Assembly: GCA_021826035.1 (NCBI GenBank)
Contig: JAKBBE010000131.1
Coordinates: forward strand, 1-7,448
DNA from: Pseudomonadota bacterium
GTDB taxonomy: Bacteria > Pseudomonadota > Gammaproteobacteria > Steroidobacterales > Steroidobacteraceae
Direction of reading: 5' to 3'
Length of the DNA: 7,448 bases
Of the stretch, positions 1 through 7,240 are shown one piece after another; positions within the stretch are counted from its first letter, which is position 1; each line of letters opens with the position of its first letter. The notes below the pieces were generated by a model that was not told the DNA's origin, made no database searches, and was given only the letters and a program-made list of their open reading frames with translations. Position numbers and translations under genes: made by a program.

Positions 1-1278
1 TATCGATTGCACCAGCCGGTGTTCCTCGGGCTGTTCTCTGGGGCCGCGCTCTGCTATGCCGTCGTCTTCGGTCGATCCGCGCGCCACATCGGCGACAGTG
101 CTCGCGAGGCGGCCGCCACGCGGGTCGCCGCCGGTGCCGTCATGACCGACGGACTGCTGAACGTCGAGACCGTGAAGGCCTTCGGAGCGGAATCGCTGGT
201 GCGCGGCAAGGCCGGTCGAGCGCTCGAGCGCAGCGAGGCGGCGTGGATTCACTTCTACCGTCGCTACGCCCGCAACGGGTTGGCGGTGGCCGCAGTGTTC
301 ACGGCGTTCCTGGCGGCGGCGATGGCCTATGCGGTGCGTGCGGTGCACGCGGGCCGCCTCACCCTCGGCGGCTTCGTGCTCGTCACTACCTACATGCTGC
401 AATTGGTGCGTCCGGCCGAGATGCTCGGTTTCGGGGTGCAAGGGTTTGCGCAAGGCGCCGCGTTGCTCGAGAAGGCGATGGCGCTGCTCTCGGTCGTACC
501 GGAGTCGCGGACCGGTGCGCCGGTACCGAAGACGCTCGACGGCGGGATCGAGTTCGAGCGGGTGACGCTGCGCTATGCCCCGGGCCGAGCGGCGCTCGAG
601 TCGCTCAGTTTCACGGTGGGCGCGGGCGCGACCCTCGGAATCGTCGGCGAGAGCGGTTCGGGGAAATCTTCCATCGTGAGGCTGCTGCTGCGACTGATCG
701 AGCCGGAGAGCGGCGTGATCCGCCTCGGCGGTCTTGCGCTCACCGAAGTCTCGCCGGGGGCGCTGCGCGGTGCGATCGCGGTGGTGCCTCAGGATGTGGT
801 GCTGTTCGATGACACGATCGAGTTCAACATCACGGTCGCAAAGCCGCAGGCGAGCCGAGAGGAGGTGCAGCAAGCGGTGCGGATTGCGCAGCTCGAAGAG
901 TTCGTCGCAGCGCTGCCGGACCGATATGACACCGTCGTCGGGGAGCGGGGAGTGCGGATCTCGGGCGGAGAGCGCCAGCGGATCGCGATTGCGCGGGCGG
1001 CACTGCGCCGCCCGCTCGTGTATGTTTTCGATGAGGCGACCTCGGCGCTCGACAGCCGCACCGAGCAGGCGGTTCTCACCGGTCTGCGCGCGGCGGCGGG
1101 CTCGGCCACAACGGTGCTGATCGCCCATCGCCTGGCGAGCGTCGTGCAGGCGCAGTGCATTCTGGTGTTGCAGGGCGGACGCGTGATCGAGTGTGGCCGC
1201 CACGAGGCGCTGCTGCAGGCCGAAGGACGATATGCCGCGCTGTGGGCGGCCCAGCACCCGGGTGCAGCGGCGGCGTGA
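1..1278 (+). CDS. Lasso-peptide ABC exporter (D protein), 5' end outside the window
   Basis: Half-size ABC transporter with fused membrane and ATPase domains; 425 residues are visible and roughly 150-175 N-terminal residues of a normal 580-600 aa protein lie off the left edge. The frame is open from base 1, so the TTG at 7 is not a start. Residues 1-160 are the second part of the membrane domain, with a VETVKAFGAE segment at 55-64 resembling Atm1-type exporters. The nucleotide-binding domain follows: Walker A GESGSGKSS from 216, Q-loop around Gln264, signature SGGERQ at 321-326, Walker B with Asp344-Glu345, and H-loop His376. All ATPase residues are intact. In the family such proteins act as inner-membrane homodimers. 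By position just before B and C, I infer that it exports the mature lasso peptide and gives self-immunity, as McjD does for microcin J25. Sequence alone cannot exclude an Atm1-like export role, but the neighbours make that unlikely. Confidence 0.9.
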   Translation, partial: YRLHQPVFLGLFSGAALCYAVVFGRSARHIGDSAREAAATRVAAGAVMTDGLLNVETVKAFGAESLVRGKAGRALERSEAAWIHFYRRYARNGLAVAAVFTAFLAAAMAYAVRAVHAGRLTLGGFVLVTTYMLQLVRPAEMLGFGVQGFAQGAALLEKAMALLSVVPESRTGAPVPKTLDGGIEFERVTLRYAPGRAALESLSFTVGAGATLGIVGESGSGKSSIVRLLLRLIEPESGVIRLGGLALTEVSPGALRGAIAVVPQDVVLFDDTIEFNITVAKPQASREEVQQAVRIAQLEEFVAALPDRYDTVVGERGVRISGGERQRIAIARAALRRPLVYVFDEATSALDSRTEQAVLTGLRAAAGSATTVLIAHRLASVVQAQCILVLQGGRVIECGRHEALLQAEGRYAALWAAQHPGAAAA

Positions 1279-1312
1279 GCCGCGTCCCGTGAGGGGTGAA
1301 CCGCCCGCGTGC

Positions 1313-1339
1313 CATTTCTGACCCAAGACGGCAGAAATG
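1313..1339. repeat. Perfect 8-bp inverted repeat between D and B
   Basis: CATTTCTG at 1313-1320 is matched by CAGAAATG at 1332-1339 with an 11-nt spacer; two further C-G pairs can form inside the spacer if one A is bulged. It lies in the 146-nt gap between the exporter stop and the B start, in a less GC-rich patch than its surroundings. There is no T-tract after it, so it is not a standard intrinsic terminator. It could be a dimeric-regulator operator or an mRNA hairpin that separates D expression from B-C expression. No convincing promoter is visible in the rest of the gap. Confidence 0.5.
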
Positions 1340-1413
1340 ACGGTGTCGGCGGCGCGGCGGCCGTGTTACAGATGTGCACGCAAAGGAGGCCCGCGGAACG
1401 GGTCTGGCGGGAC

Positions 1414-1421
1414 AGAGGAGG
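1414..1421 (+). promoter_or_regulatory. Ribosome binding site that sets the B start
   Basis: The purine run AGAGGAGG ends three bases before the ATG at 1425; taken as AGAGG the spacing is six bases. It supports ATG 1425 over the in-frame GTG at 1374, which has no comparable site upstream. A second strong Shine-Dalgarno-like string, AAAGGAGG at 1382-1389, has no usable start codon at a suitable distance. Confidence 0.6.
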
Positions 1422-1424
1422 CAT

Positions 1425-2147
1425 ATGCATCAGGGCACGGAATTTGTGTGGGCGGAGCCGTATTGGCTGGCGCAGCATGTCCACCTCGCCTTGTACGGCA
1501 ATCATGCGGTCCTGATGGATCTGCGGCGCAACCGCTACCTTGCGGTGCAGCCGGCCGCGCGGCTGGCGGGTTGGATCGCAGCGTGGCCACTGCCGGCCGT
1601 ACGGGCGCCCGGCGCCCCGCCGGCGGTTCTGGGCCGGCTGGTCGAGCACGGGATGCTGGTGCGTGAGCGTGGCGCCGGTCATGCGGCGACGCCGGTCGTG
1701 AACGCTTTGCCCGAGCGCACGCTGCTCGAGTTCGATTTCGATGCGCCGCCGCGGCCGAACGGGCGCGACCTGCGCCGCGCCGCATGGGCCTGTGCCGCGG
1801 CGGCGAGCGCCCTGAAACTTTGGCCGATGTACACGGTGCTCGAGCAGCTGCGCCGGCGCCGCCCCACCACCGCGCCGCCCGGCGCGCGATTCGATGTTGG
1901 GCATGCACAGGCCCTGGTGCGCCGATTCGTGCATCTGCGGCCGTGGTTCTACAGCGCGCGCGGCGCCTGTCTGCTCGACTCGCTGGCGCTCCTGACCTTT
2001 CTTGCCGAGTACGGCCTGCACCCGCATTGGGTCTTTGGCGTGCGCACCGCACCGTTTCACGCGCACTGCTGGGTGCAGGACGGGGAGGTCCTGTTCAACG
2101 ATGCGCCCGATCGTGTGCGCCAGTACGCGCCCATCCTCAGGATCTGA
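1425..2147 (+). CDS. Lasso-peptide B protein: PqqD-like leader-binding domain fused to transglutaminase-like leader peptidase
   Basis: Predicted 240 aa. Residues about 10-85 form a PqqD-like RiPP recognition element, with a strand-turn-strand segment near 24-42 (LYGNHAVLMDLRRNRYLAV) typical of lasso B1 domains; this part should bind the precursor leader. Residues about 110-240 are the transglutaminase-like B2 protease that removes the leader. Its expected triad is present: Cys182 (ACLLDSLALL), His214 (FHAHCWVQ) and Asp226 (LFND). The GVRTAPFHAHCWVQ context is the form I recall from proteobacterial lasso clusters. B1 and B2 are one protein here, as in most proteobacterial systems, whereas actinobacterial ones are often split. 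The start is ATG 1425, chosen for its adjacent ribosome binding site; GTG 1374 would add 17 unremarkable residues. The stop is two bases before the C start, and the C ribosome binding site lies inside the end of this gene, so translation is probably coupled. Confidence 0.92.
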   Translation: MHQGTEFVWAEPYWLAQHVHLALYGNHAVLMDLRRNRYLAVQPAARLAGWIAAWPLPAVRAPGAPPAVLGRLVEHGMLVRERGAGHAATPVVNALPERTLLEFDFDAPPRPNGRDLRRAAWACAAAASALKLWPMYTVLEQLRRRRPTTAPPGARFDVGHAQALVRRFVHLRPWFYSARGACLLDSLALLTFLAEYGLHPHWVFGVRTAPFHAHCWVQDGEVLFNDAPDRVRQYAPILRI

Positions 2148-2149
2148 TC

Positions 2150-3961
2150 GTGTTCCGCTACCTCGTATTCGTCTGGAACGACGCGGACGCCGCGGCGCGC
2201 GCGCAGGCGCAGACCGTGCTCGAAGGACCCGAGCAGCCGATTGGCACGTGGCGGACGGTCAGCCGAGGCGCCGGCTTCGAGGTGCGCTGCGTGGGCGAGT
2301 GGAGCTCGGGCAATGCCGCCCGGCACCTCGCGGGCGGGCGGGGCGTGGTGATGGGTGTGTTGTTCAAGCCCGACGGCGCGGGCATCTCGCGGCCCGCGCC
2401 GTCCGCCTTTGATGACCTGGAAAGCCGTTCGATCGCAGCGTCCGACGGCCGACGCCTCCTCGAGCGCTACTGGGGCCGCTACGTCGCGGTGCTCTTCGAG
2501 CCGGGTAGCGGCCGTGTCTGCGTCCTGCGCGATCCATCCGCCGGCCTGCCGTGCTACACGATGCGGCTCGGAGCGCTCGAGGTCTATTGCGCGTCGGTCA
2601 CCGACGTGTTGCCGATGTGCGGGCGGAGGCTCAAGACAGACTGGGCGTACGTTGCCGCCTGTCTCAGCCTGGTGCGCGAGCACAGCCGGCGCACCGGCCT
2701 TGAGGGCGTCTCGCAGCTGGTCGGCGGTGAGTGCGCCCGCCACCACGGCGGTGCGCTCCTGAGGGTCTGTCAGTGGGATCCACTCGAGATCGGCGCAGCG
2801 GCGCCCATCGAGGAACCCGAAGCGGCCGAGATGCTGCGTCGCTGCACCGAGGACGTGGTTCGCGCCTGGGGCTCGTGTTATCCGAGCGTGTTGGTATCGT
2901 TGTCGGGTGGTCTGGACTCGTCCATCATTCTCACAGCGCTCGCGGGCGGGCTGGCACCCCGGGTCGAGTGCTTCCACTACTATCCGCCGCACACGGATCT
3001 GGATGAGCGGCGCTTTGCGTATCTTGCGGCCAAGTCCGTTGGGCTCGGGCTGATCGAGCGCATCCGACCGCTCGGGGTGGATCTGCGGCCGTTGCACACG
3101 CTCATCCCGAGTGCCGAGCCCACCAACTACTTGTTCTATCTCGAGCACAGCCGCCGCGAGGCGATGCTCGCAGCGGAGCGCGGCGCTGCCGCGCTGTTCA
3201 TCGGATATGGTGGGGATCAACTCTTTTATCAGGAGCGCGCCGAATGGGCGCCGGCGGAGCTGCTGCGCCGGCGCGGGCTGAGTCCGAAGGTGCTGCGTGC
3301 GCTGCTGGATGCGGCACGCGTCGATGACCTGTCGGTCTGGCGTGTCCTCGGGGTGACGGTCCGCGAGGTGCTGGGTGCTGAGCGTTGGAGCCCGCTTCGC
3401 GAGGGCGGACGCGAGCGGCCGCTGCTCGCGCCCGAGACGCTGCGCCAGGCGCTCGACGCAGCAGCCTGTTTGCATCCGCTTGCGCATCGACACGCCGAGG
3501 CGTCGAGTGCCAAGCGTTGGCATGCGCACCAGGTGCTAGCGCCGTTCGACGCATACGATCCCTTCGCCGCGCCCGGCGATGCGGATCGGATTGCGCCGCT
3601 GGTGGCCCAGCCGTTGATCGAGGTGTGTCTGCGTATCGCGCCAGCGATCCACACGGCCGGTGGCTGGGGCCGGGCGCTTGCGCGGCGCGCGTTCCACGAT
3701 GCGCTGCCGGCGCCGATCCGCAACCGCCGCGACAAGGGCGGTATCGAGGCGCACGCGCGGATGACCGTGGAGCGCAACCGGCCGCTGTTGCGCGAACTGC
3801 TGATCGAGGGCGAGCTGGTGCGCGCCGGGCTGCTTCGGCGCGCGCCGTTGGAGCGGGCGCTCGGGGGCGGGGCGGAAATCAAGACTCAGTCCGGAGAATT
3901 GCTGGAGTACGCCAGCATGGAGGCATGGCTGCAGTGTTGGCGACGACAAGGCTCGTCATGA
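2150..3961 (+). CDS. Lasso-peptide cyclase, asparagine-synthetase-like (C protein)
   Basis: Predicted 603 aa from GTG 2150; AGGA at 2139-2142 gives a seven-base spacing. The N-terminus MFRYLVFVWND matches the usual opening of proteobacterial lasso C proteins, which supports this start over any upstream in-frame codon. Residues 1 to about 200 have the class II glutamine-amidotransferase-like fold (YWGRYVAVLFE near 107, LRDPSAGLPCY after it), but residue 2 is Phe, not the catalytic Cys of true asparagine synthetases, so this domain should not release ammonia. The synthetase domain carries the ATP-binding PP-loop SGGLDSS at 252-258, GYGGDQLF at 352-359 and a basic RNRRDKGG segment near the C-terminus. 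Family role: ATP-dependent adenylation of the ring Asp/Glu side chain of the precursor, then attack by the freed N-terminal amine to form the macrolactam. Here the predicted substrate residue is Asp9 of the core encoded at 6991-7152. Confidence 0.93.
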   Translation: MFRYLVFVWNDADAAARAQAQTVLEGPEQPIGTWRTVSRGAGFEVRCVGEWSSGNAARHLAGGRGVVMGVLFKPDGAGISRPAPSAFDDLESRSIAASDGRRLLERYWGRYVAVLFEPGSGRVCVLRDPSAGLPCYTMRLGALEVYCASVTDVLPMCGRRLKTDWAYVAACLSLVREHSRRTGLEGVSQLVGGECARHHGGALLRVCQWDPLEIGAAAPIEEPEAAEMLRRCTEDVVRAWGSCYPSVLVSLSGGLDSSIILTALAGGLAPRVECFHYYPPHTDLDERRFAYLAAKSVGLGLIERIRPLGVDLRPLHTLIPSAEPTNYLFYLEHSRREAMLAAERGAAALFIGYGGDQLFYQERAEWAPAELLRRRGLSPKVLRALLDAARVDDLSVWRVLGVTVREVLGAERWSPLREGGRERPLLAPETLRQALDAAACLHPLAHRHAEASSAKRWHAHQVLAPFDAYDPFAAPGDADRIAPLVAQPLIEVCLRIAPAIHTAGGWGRALARRAFHDALPAPIRNRRDKGGIEAHARMTVERNRPLLRELLIEGELVRAGLLRRAPLERALGGGAEIKTQSGELLEYASMEAWLQCWRRQGSS

Positions 3962-4003
3962 GTGCCCAACATGTGGCACACTGGCGTGCAGGCAGCAGGG
4001 ATC

Positions 4004-6979
4004 ATGGACTATAACCAGCAAGCCTCCAGAGAGGGGACACAGGAGCGTGGCGCGGCGCGGCGGGTGCGTCGGGCGGCATGGATTGCGCTGGCGTTGACCC
4101 CCCTGGCCGCTCGCGCCTGGGCCGATGGTCCGGTGACTCAGTTCAATCTTCCCGCCGAGCCTCTGCCCCAGGCTGTCATCGATTTCTACCGTCAGTCGGG
4201 CGTGCAGGCGATTTACGCTGCAACACCCCAGGTGCAGCAGCTGAAGACCCACGCCGTCGCGGGCCGCATGGACAGCTCCGCGGCGCTCGAACGGATGCTG
4301 GCAGGCACCGGTCTCACCTTCTTCTTCGACACTTCCCGCTCGGTCATCATCCGTCCGTTGGCCCGTCCGGGTCGCCCCGGGGTGCGACCCGATGCGGCGC
4401 GGGTGGCGGCAGTGCCGCTTAAAAATCCGCAGCCGGATTTAAAGCCGGCGAACCTGCGGCCCGTGGAGGTCACCGGCAGTTTGATCAGCGGCGTCCGCTC
4501 GACCATTGCGCCGCTGGTGTATCTGCGTCGCGCGGATCTGGACCGCGCGGCCTATCCGAACGTGCAGCAGGCCTTGTATGCGCTACCGTTGGTGTCGCTG
4601 GAGGGGCCTCGCGAGGACCTCGGCGTCGACAACAACGATCAGTACGGTGCCGCGATCAACCTGCGCGGACTCGGCACCGGCGCGACGCTCGTCCTGGTGA
4701 ACGGTCACCGCCAGCCGTTCGGTGGCCTGACCGGAGATTTCGTGGATGTTTCCACCATACCCTGGAGCGCCGTGCGACAGATCGAGGTGCTGCCGGACGG
4801 CGCCTCGGCGCTCTATGGCGCAGATGCGGTCGCTGGCGTCGTCAACATCATCATGCGTGACAATTTCACCGGAGCGCAGTCCGAGGTGCGCTACGGGACG
4901 GCGGTCGGCGGCCGTGCCGAATGGATGGCCGCACAGCTGTTCGGGACTCGCTGGAGCAGCGGGCACGCCATGATGGACTATGAGTACTCCGATGCCACGC
5001 CGCTCGCGGCCGCGGCCCGCGCGTACGCGGCCAACGCGAATAAGATCCCCTACGGCGGCGCCAACTACGACTCGTACTATTCCAATCCAGGAAACGTCCT
5101 GGATCCGTTCACGCTGCAGCCGAGCTACGGCATCACCGCCGCCGGTCTGAGCCGGACTGTCAATCTGCAGAACCCCTTCACTTCGGCGCAGATTTTCCCC
5201 GACCGCATGGCGCAGGAGTTCTACGGTTCGGTGCGCCAGCGCATCGGCTCGAACGTCGAGCTGTTCGCGCAAGGCCGCTACACGGAGCGCAATACCACGC
5301 TCAGCACCCGTCCAGATGCGACAGTGCTGCAGGTGCCGGCGAGCAATCCGTACTACGTCAATCCGTTTGCCGGCGTGCCCTATACGCTGGTGGCCTACAA
5401 CTTTCTGCCGCTGCTCGGACCGACGCGCTTTGGCAGCACCACGCGGGTCTACACCGGCACGGCGGGGGCGACCATTCGTCTCGGGGACCGCTGGCAGATG
5501 ACGGTGAGTGAGTCCGGCGGCAAGCAGATCCTCTCGGTGAACCAGTACGGCGTGGTCGATTCGGCGGCGGTGGCCGGATTGATGGGGAGCGCCAATCCGG
5601 CCACCGCCTTCAACCCCTTCGCAGTCGCCCCGACGGCCAATGCTGCGGTCGCGGCGGCCATTGCGCAGACCTACTTCGAGCATTCGGCCGCGGGAATCCA
5701 GTCGACCGATGCCGTGGCGAGCGGCCCGCTGATGCGCCTGCCGGCGGGGCGGGTGAAACTGGCCGTGGGGCTCGAGCGGCGCTCCGAGACGCTGGAGATC
5801 GCCCGGCCCGCCGCGCAACCTCTGCAGACCGTATCGTTGGTGCAGTCATTCGACCGGCATGTCCTGTCGGTGTTCTCGCAGTTGCACGTGCCGCTGCTCG
5901 GTTCGGCCGGCCATCGGATGCTGACGCCACGGCTGACGCTCGATCTGGCCGGGCGCTACGATGACTACAGCGACTTCGGCGGCACGTTCAATCCCACGGC
6001 CCGCCTGCAGTGGACCGCGAATCCGTGGCTGAAGCTGCACGCCAGCTGGGGTCGCTCATACCGCGCCCCGAAACTGGATAATCTGTACGACACGTCGCAG
6101 AACATCGCCGGCCTCGTGTCGCTCCTCGATCCGAGTTCGCCGAGCGGGCGCTCCTTGGTGCTCGCCGAGCAGGGATCGAACCCGGCACTGCGCGAGGAGA
6201 CGGCACGGACCTGGACGGCCGGTGTTGACCTCTCGCCGTGGCGCGGCGTGCAGTTCTCCTTCACCTACTACAATATCAACTACCGCAATCGCATCGAGCA
6301 GCCGGCCGCCGATGATCCGTTCGGCATTCTGCAGCACCAAGCCGAGTGGTCCGCGGTCATCAACCGTAATCCGACGCGCGCGCAGATCAATGCGATTTGC
6401 AACAGCTCGCAGTTCTTCGGTTCGGCCGAGTCCTGCCTGCTCAGTCAGCCGGTGGCGATCGTGGATCTGCGCTTGGCGAATCTCGCCACCACCCGCACCC
6501 GGGGACTGGACATCGAAGCGCTGCAGCACTTGTGGACTCGCTGGGGACATTTTCAGGTGCAGGTGCGTGGGGAGGATGTGCTGGCGTTCACGCAGTCCGT
6601 GACGCCGAGTTCACCTGCGATCAGCATCCTCGACACCGTGGGCAATCCGCTGTCGGTGCGACTGCAGGGCACGCTCGCCTGGAGTCGGCACGGCGCCGCG
6701 GCGCCCGGGTGGGGCGGGGCGCTGATCGTGAACTACACCGGTGCGTACCACAATCCCGGCAGCACGCTGCTGCCGCAGGTCGCGCAGTGGACCACGGTGG
6801 ATGCCTATGCCCGCTACCGGCTGCAATCAACGCACCTGGGGCCGACGACCGTGACGCTGAACGCGGTGAATCTGTTCGACCAAGCCCCGCCGTTCGTCGA
6901 CAGTCTCTACGGCTACGACGTGGCCAATGTGCAGGCGCTCGGACGCGTCCTCAGCCTGCAGATCACGCAGCGCTGGTAG
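4004..6979 (+). CDS. TonB-dependent outer-membrane receptor with N-terminal STN signalling domain
   Basis: Predicted 991 aa from ATG 4004. A signal peptide is clear: basic RRVRR at about 19-23, a hydrophobic stretch, and a likely cleavage after AWA at 38-40. An STN (secretin/TonB short N-terminal) domain spans about 46-110 (FNLPAEPLPQAVIDFYRQSG onward). A proline-rich linker leads to a TonB-box-like VEVTG at 154-158, then the plug with the conserved DGASALYGADAVAGVVNI at 265-282. The remainder is a beta-barrel ending in the aromatic residue Trp991, as outer-membrane proteins require. STN-bearing receptors typically pass ligand binding to a FecR-like anti-sigma factor and FecI-like sigma factor; a sigma-factor gene begins at 7322. 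The ligand is unknown: the lasso peptide, a peptide-metal complex or an unrelated siderophore are all possible. The start is uncertain: in-frame GTG 3962 and ATG 3971 would add 14 and 11 residues before the signal peptide. It lies 42 nt after C and is probably co-transcribed. Confidence 0.9.
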   Translation: MDYNQQASREGTQERGAARRVRRAAWIALALTPLAARAWADGPVTQFNLPAEPLPQAVIDFYRQSGVQAIYAATPQVQQLKTHAVAGRMDSSAALERMLAGTGLTFFFDTSRSVIIRPLARPGRPGVRPDAARVAAVPLKNPQPDLKPANLRPVEVTGSLISGVRSTIAPLVYLRRADLDRAAYPNVQQALYALPLVSLEGPREDLGVDNNDQYGAAINLRGLGTGATLVLVNGHRQPFGGLTGDFVDVSTIPWSAVRQIEVLPDGASALYGADAVAGVVNIIMRDNFTGAQSEVRYGTAVGGRAEWMAAQLFGTRWSSGHAMMDYEYSDATPLAAAARAYAANANKIPYGGANYDSYYSNPGNVLDPFTLQPSYGITAAGLSRTVNLQNPFTSAQIFPDRMAQEFYGSVRQRIGSNVELFAQGRYTERNTTLSTRPDATVLQVPASNPYYVNPFAGVPYTLVAYNFLPLLGPTRFGSTTRVYTGTAGATIRLGDRWQMTVSESGGKQILSVNQYGVVDSAAVAGLMGSANPATAFNPFAVAPTANAAVAAAIAQTYFEHSAAGIQSTDAVASGPLMRLPAGRVKLAVGLERRSETLEIARPAAQPLQTVSLVQSFDRHVLSVFSQLHVPLLGSAGHRMLTPRLTLDLAGRYDDYSDFGGTFNPTARLQWTANPWLKLHASWGRSYRAPKLDNLYDTSQNIAGLVSLLDPSSPSGRSLVLAEQGSNPALREETARTWTAGVDLSPWRGVQFSFTYYNINYRNRIEQPAADDPFGILQHQAEWSAVINRNPTRAQINAICNSSQFFGSAESCLLSQPVAIVDLRLANLATTRTRGLDIEALQHLWTRWGHFQVQVRGEDVLAFTQSVTPSSPAISILDTVGNPLSVRLQGTLAWSRHGAAAPGWGGALIVNYTGAYHNPGSTLLPQVAQWTTVDAYARYRLQSTHLGPTTVTLNAVNLFDQAPPFVDSLYGYDVANVQALGRVLSLQITQRW

Positions 6980-6990
6980 CTCGCACCGCC

Positions 6991-7152
6991 TCAGGTGTAT
7001 TGCCAGCCCATGCCGGTGTCGTACTTGAAGCCGAGCAGTCCGCCCTGTGTCGCGGAGACCGGGTCGAGTTCGATGAGCTCAGCGGGTTCGTCGGCCGCTG
7101 CGGCCGCAGCGCCGGGATTCATCTCGGGTGTCTCGGGGGTCGGGGTGCTCAT
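6991..7152 (-). CDS. Lasso-peptide precursor (A peptide), predicted 17-residue core
   Basis: A 53-residue open frame on the - strand: ATG at 7152-7150, TGA ending at 6991, with AGGAG seven bases upstream. Residues 1-36 read as leader: a Pro/Thr/Glu-rich start, six consecutive Ala at 15-20, then EPAELIELDPVSATQ, which resembles proteobacterial lasso leaders and puts Thr35 at position -2, the conserved recognition residue. The predicted core is GGLLGFKYDTGMGWQYT: Gly1 as ring nucleophile and Asp9 as acceptor give a nine-membered ring, with an eight-residue tail T10-T17. Trp14, Gln15 and Tyr16 are candidates for the steric plugs. It lies beside B, C and D genes that lack any other visible precursor. 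The strand is opposite to the biosynthetic genes and it converges on the receptor gene. An internal Met11 start lacks a ribosome binding site. I do not recognise the core as a named lasso peptide. Assignment is by motif and context, not by homology search. Confidence 0.87.
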   Translation of the reverse strand: MSTPTPETPEMNPGAAAAAADEPAELIELDPVSATQGGLLGFKYDTGMGWQYT

Positions 7153-7159
7153 GACGTGG

Positions 7160-7164
7160 CTCCT
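7160..7164 (-). promoter_or_regulatory. Ribosome binding site of the precursor gene
   Basis: AGGAG on the - strand, inside AGCAGGAGCC, with seven bases to the ATG at 7152. It is the strongest support that this small frame is translated and that Met1, not Met11, is the start. Confidence 0.7.
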
Positions 7165-7227
7165 GCTCAGGGGTGAAGAAGCGGGACGCAGAGAGGGTGC
7201 CCCTCGCGGGCGGGTGAGAACGGCTCA

Positions 7228-7233
7228 ATCTTA
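7228..7233 (-). promoter_or_regulatory. Weak candidate -10 element for the precursor gene
   Basis: TAAGAT on the - strand matches four of six bases of TATAAT and lies about 75 nt before the ATG at 7152. At a 17-bp spacing the -35 hexamer would be TTTTCG, matching only three of six bases, and the spacer would contain the seven-C tract (G-tract 7241-7247 on the + strand). An ECF-type promoter could equally be used, so this is only a pointer. Confidence 0.2.
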
Positions 7234-7240
7234 GCGAGAT

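Noticed and set aside
1382..1389. Strong Shine-Dalgarno-like AAAGGAGG in the D-B gap
   Set aside because: No ATG, GTG or TTG lies at a usable distance downstream; the B start at 1425 has its own closer site. Treated as chance or as a relic.
1374..1424. In-frame GTG at 1374 as the B start
   Set aside because: The 17 extra residues look like no part of a PqqD-like domain, and the site just before ATG 1425 explains that start better.
1784..2149. Long N-terminal extension of the C frame across the B gene
   Set aside because: It overlaps the whole second half of B and translates to low-complexity Ala/Arg-rich sequence; MFRYLVFVWND at 2150 is the family's normal N-terminus.
2057..3529. Long - strand open frame opposite C
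   Set aside because: An Arg/Ala/His-rich shadow typical of GC-rich DNA, with no recognisable domain and lying antisense to a clear cyclase gene. The same holds for the frames at 789-2066 and 4583-5818 on the - strand.
6977..6993. Terminator between the receptor and precursor genes
   Set aside because: The 11-nt gap contains neither an inverted repeat nor a T-tract.
7168..7177. AGGGGTGAA string shared with the region near 1293-1301
   Set aside because: A nine-base match at different distances and orientations relative to genes; too short and isolated in GC-rich DNA to call a regulatory repeat.
6995..7234. + strand 79-codon frame over the precursor gene
   Set aside because: It starts at a weak codon, has no good ribosome binding site and shows no domain; the - strand reading gives a lasso precursor with the correct leader and ring residues.
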